This document shows positions 14,562 through 15,257 of a stretch of DNA of 15,257 nucleotides, piece after piece. The DNA comes from Rhodobacterales bacterium UBA3080. Its GTDB lineage: Bacteria > Pseudomonadota > Alphaproteobacteria > Rhodobacterales > Rhodobacteraceae. Each line of letters begins with the position of its first letter. Positions within the stretch are counted from its first letter, which is position 1. The stretch spans positions 4,626 to 19,882 of the forward strand of contig DFBM01000168.1 in the NCBI GenBank assembly GCA_002366645.1, written 5' to 3'. The notes under the pieces were generated by a model, which saw only the letters and a list, made by a program, of their open reading frames with translations, was not told where the DNA came from and did not search any database. Made by a program: the position numbers and the translations under genes.

Positions 14562-15257
14562 TGGATTTACTAACCGCAAATGACCGGGCAGGCGAATACC
14601 CCGAGTCCTATTACGCAGCTTCGGCGCAACCCCTGAAAAAGTTTCCACCGCTGCGGGGGGAGGAAACTTGCGATGTTTGCGTGGTCGGCGCGGGATACAC
14701 TGGCCTGTCGACCGCGCTCCATTTGGCCGAGCGTGGCTACAACGTAATATTGCTCGAGGCCCAGCGGTTGGGGTTTGGTGCATCGGGGCGCAACGGCGGG
14801 CAGGTAGGCTCTGGTCAGCGTGTCGAGCAGGACGATCTGGAGAAAATGGTCGGTCTGGAGCATGCTCGAAAGCTTTGGGAGATGGGCGAAGAATCCAAAT
14901 CCACGGTGCGCGAGCTGATCGCAAAGTATGACATTGATTGCGGCTACAAACCGGGAGTTATGCACACCGAATTGAAGCCTAAGCATTTGCATCATACTTT
15001 TGACTATGTCGAGAAATTACAACGAGATTACGGTTACAATGAAATAGAAGCGCTTGACAGTGACGCTTTACGTTCAGCCGTGGGAACCGAGGCCTATTGT
15101 GGTGGTTCGATGGATTGGGGTGCAGGTCATTTACACCCGCTGAATTTCGCTCTGGGTCTGGCGAAAGCCTGTGTTGCAGCTGGCGTCAGAGTTTTTGAAG
15201 AATCCCGTGTGACGAAGGTTGTTCGCGGAGAAGCGGCGCGGGTTATTACTGATGATG
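14561..15257 (+). CDS. puuB: FAD-dependent gamma-glutamylputrescine oxidoreductase, 3' end outside window
   Basis: Probably oxidises gamma-glutamylputrescine to the aminobutyraldehyde derivative. The frame is open from an ATG overlapping the puuA copy 2 stop (TGATG) to the window edge, giving about 232 residues of a protein usually near 430. Translation shows the dinucleotide-binding fold VVGAGYTGLSTALHLAERG (41-59, GxGxxG with Gly43/45/48), the ribose-binding Glu66, and the flavin segment GASGRNGGQVGSGQ (73-86), which marks the DAO/PuuB oxidase family. A Gly/Asp-rich stretch near 184-194 (GGSMDWGAGHLHP) is shared with PuuB-type oxidases. Other DAO-family amine oxidases are possible, but the operon position favours PuuB. 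Confidence 0.82.
   Translation, partial: MDLLTANDRAGEYPESYYAASAQPLKKFPPLRGEETCDVCVVGAGYTGLSTALHLAERGYNVILLEAQRLGFGASGRNGGQVGSGQRVEQDDLEKMVGLEHARKLWEMGEESKSTVRELIAKYDIDCGYKPGVMHTELKPKHLHHTFDYVEKLQRDYGYNEIEALDSDALRSAVGTEAYCGGSMDWGAGHLHPLNFALGLAKACVAAGVRVFEESRVTKVVRGEAARVITDD

Noticed and set aside
1..15257. Mobile elements, CRISPR, tRNA or rRNA
   Set aside because: No transposase or integrase, no terminal repeats, no regularly spaced repeats beyond the two-copy element, and no tRNA-like fold were seen on either strand.

Overview
The window reads as chromosomal DNA of an alphaproteobacterium, most likely a marine Rhodobacterales (Roseobacter-group) organism. This is inferred from the gene set, the moderate G+C of the genes, and the close fit of the encoded proteins to roseobacter-type families: a sulfite dehydrogenase, a taurine-binding protein, and a PotFGHI/PuuA polyamine cluster. 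No database search was possible. No mobile element, phage gene, CRISPR array, tRNA or rRNA was seen.

Left part (1-6316). The 3' portion of a creatinase gene enters on the + strand. Its stop codon overlaps the stop codon of a convergent three-gene operon on the - strand. That operon encodes a complex-iron-sulfur molybdoenzyme: catalytic subunit (2344-5181), four-cluster ferredoxin subunit (1601-2347) and NrfD/DmsC-type membrane anchor (726-1601). The catalytic subunit lacks a Tat signal, and a TauA-type taurine/sulfonate-binding protein (5309-6316) lies just upstream on the same strand. The best reading is therefore a SoeABC-type cytoplasmic sulfite:quinone oxidoreductase that disposes of sulfite released from sulfonates, rather than a DMSO reductase.

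Middle (6317-6756). A 440-base AT-rich divergent intergenic region holds several repeat structures that look like regulator sites. These are a 24-bp degenerate direct repeat with a 41-bp period, two inverted repeats sharing a TTTAGT half-site, and a 10-bp palindrome. A consensus TTGACA -35 box lies ahead of the rightward operon. This is the least explained part of the window.

Right part (6757-15257). A compact + strand operon contains a glutamine-synthetase-like gamma-glutamylpolyamine ligase (puuA-type, copy 1), a polyamine ABC transporter (potF, potG, potH, potI), an agmatinase-family ureohydrolase (speB-type), a second divergent puuA-type ligase, and the start of an FAD oxidoreductase (puuB-type) that runs off the window. 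Several junctions overlap (ATGA or TGATG), suggesting translational coupling. The products can be read as one pathway: polyamine or agmatine import, conversion of agmatine to putrescine plus urea, gamma-glutamylation, and oxidation of the gamma-glutamyl amine. Two stem-loops flank potF and may set the excess of binding protein over the membrane components.

Taken together, the window is a scavenging region for small organic nitrogen and sulfur compounds (creatine, taurine/sulfite, polyamines). I found no clear evidence of a wholly new system. The most open questions are the operator-like repeats at 6488-6677, the orphan sulfonate-binding protein beside soeABC, and the division of labour between the two puuA paralogues.
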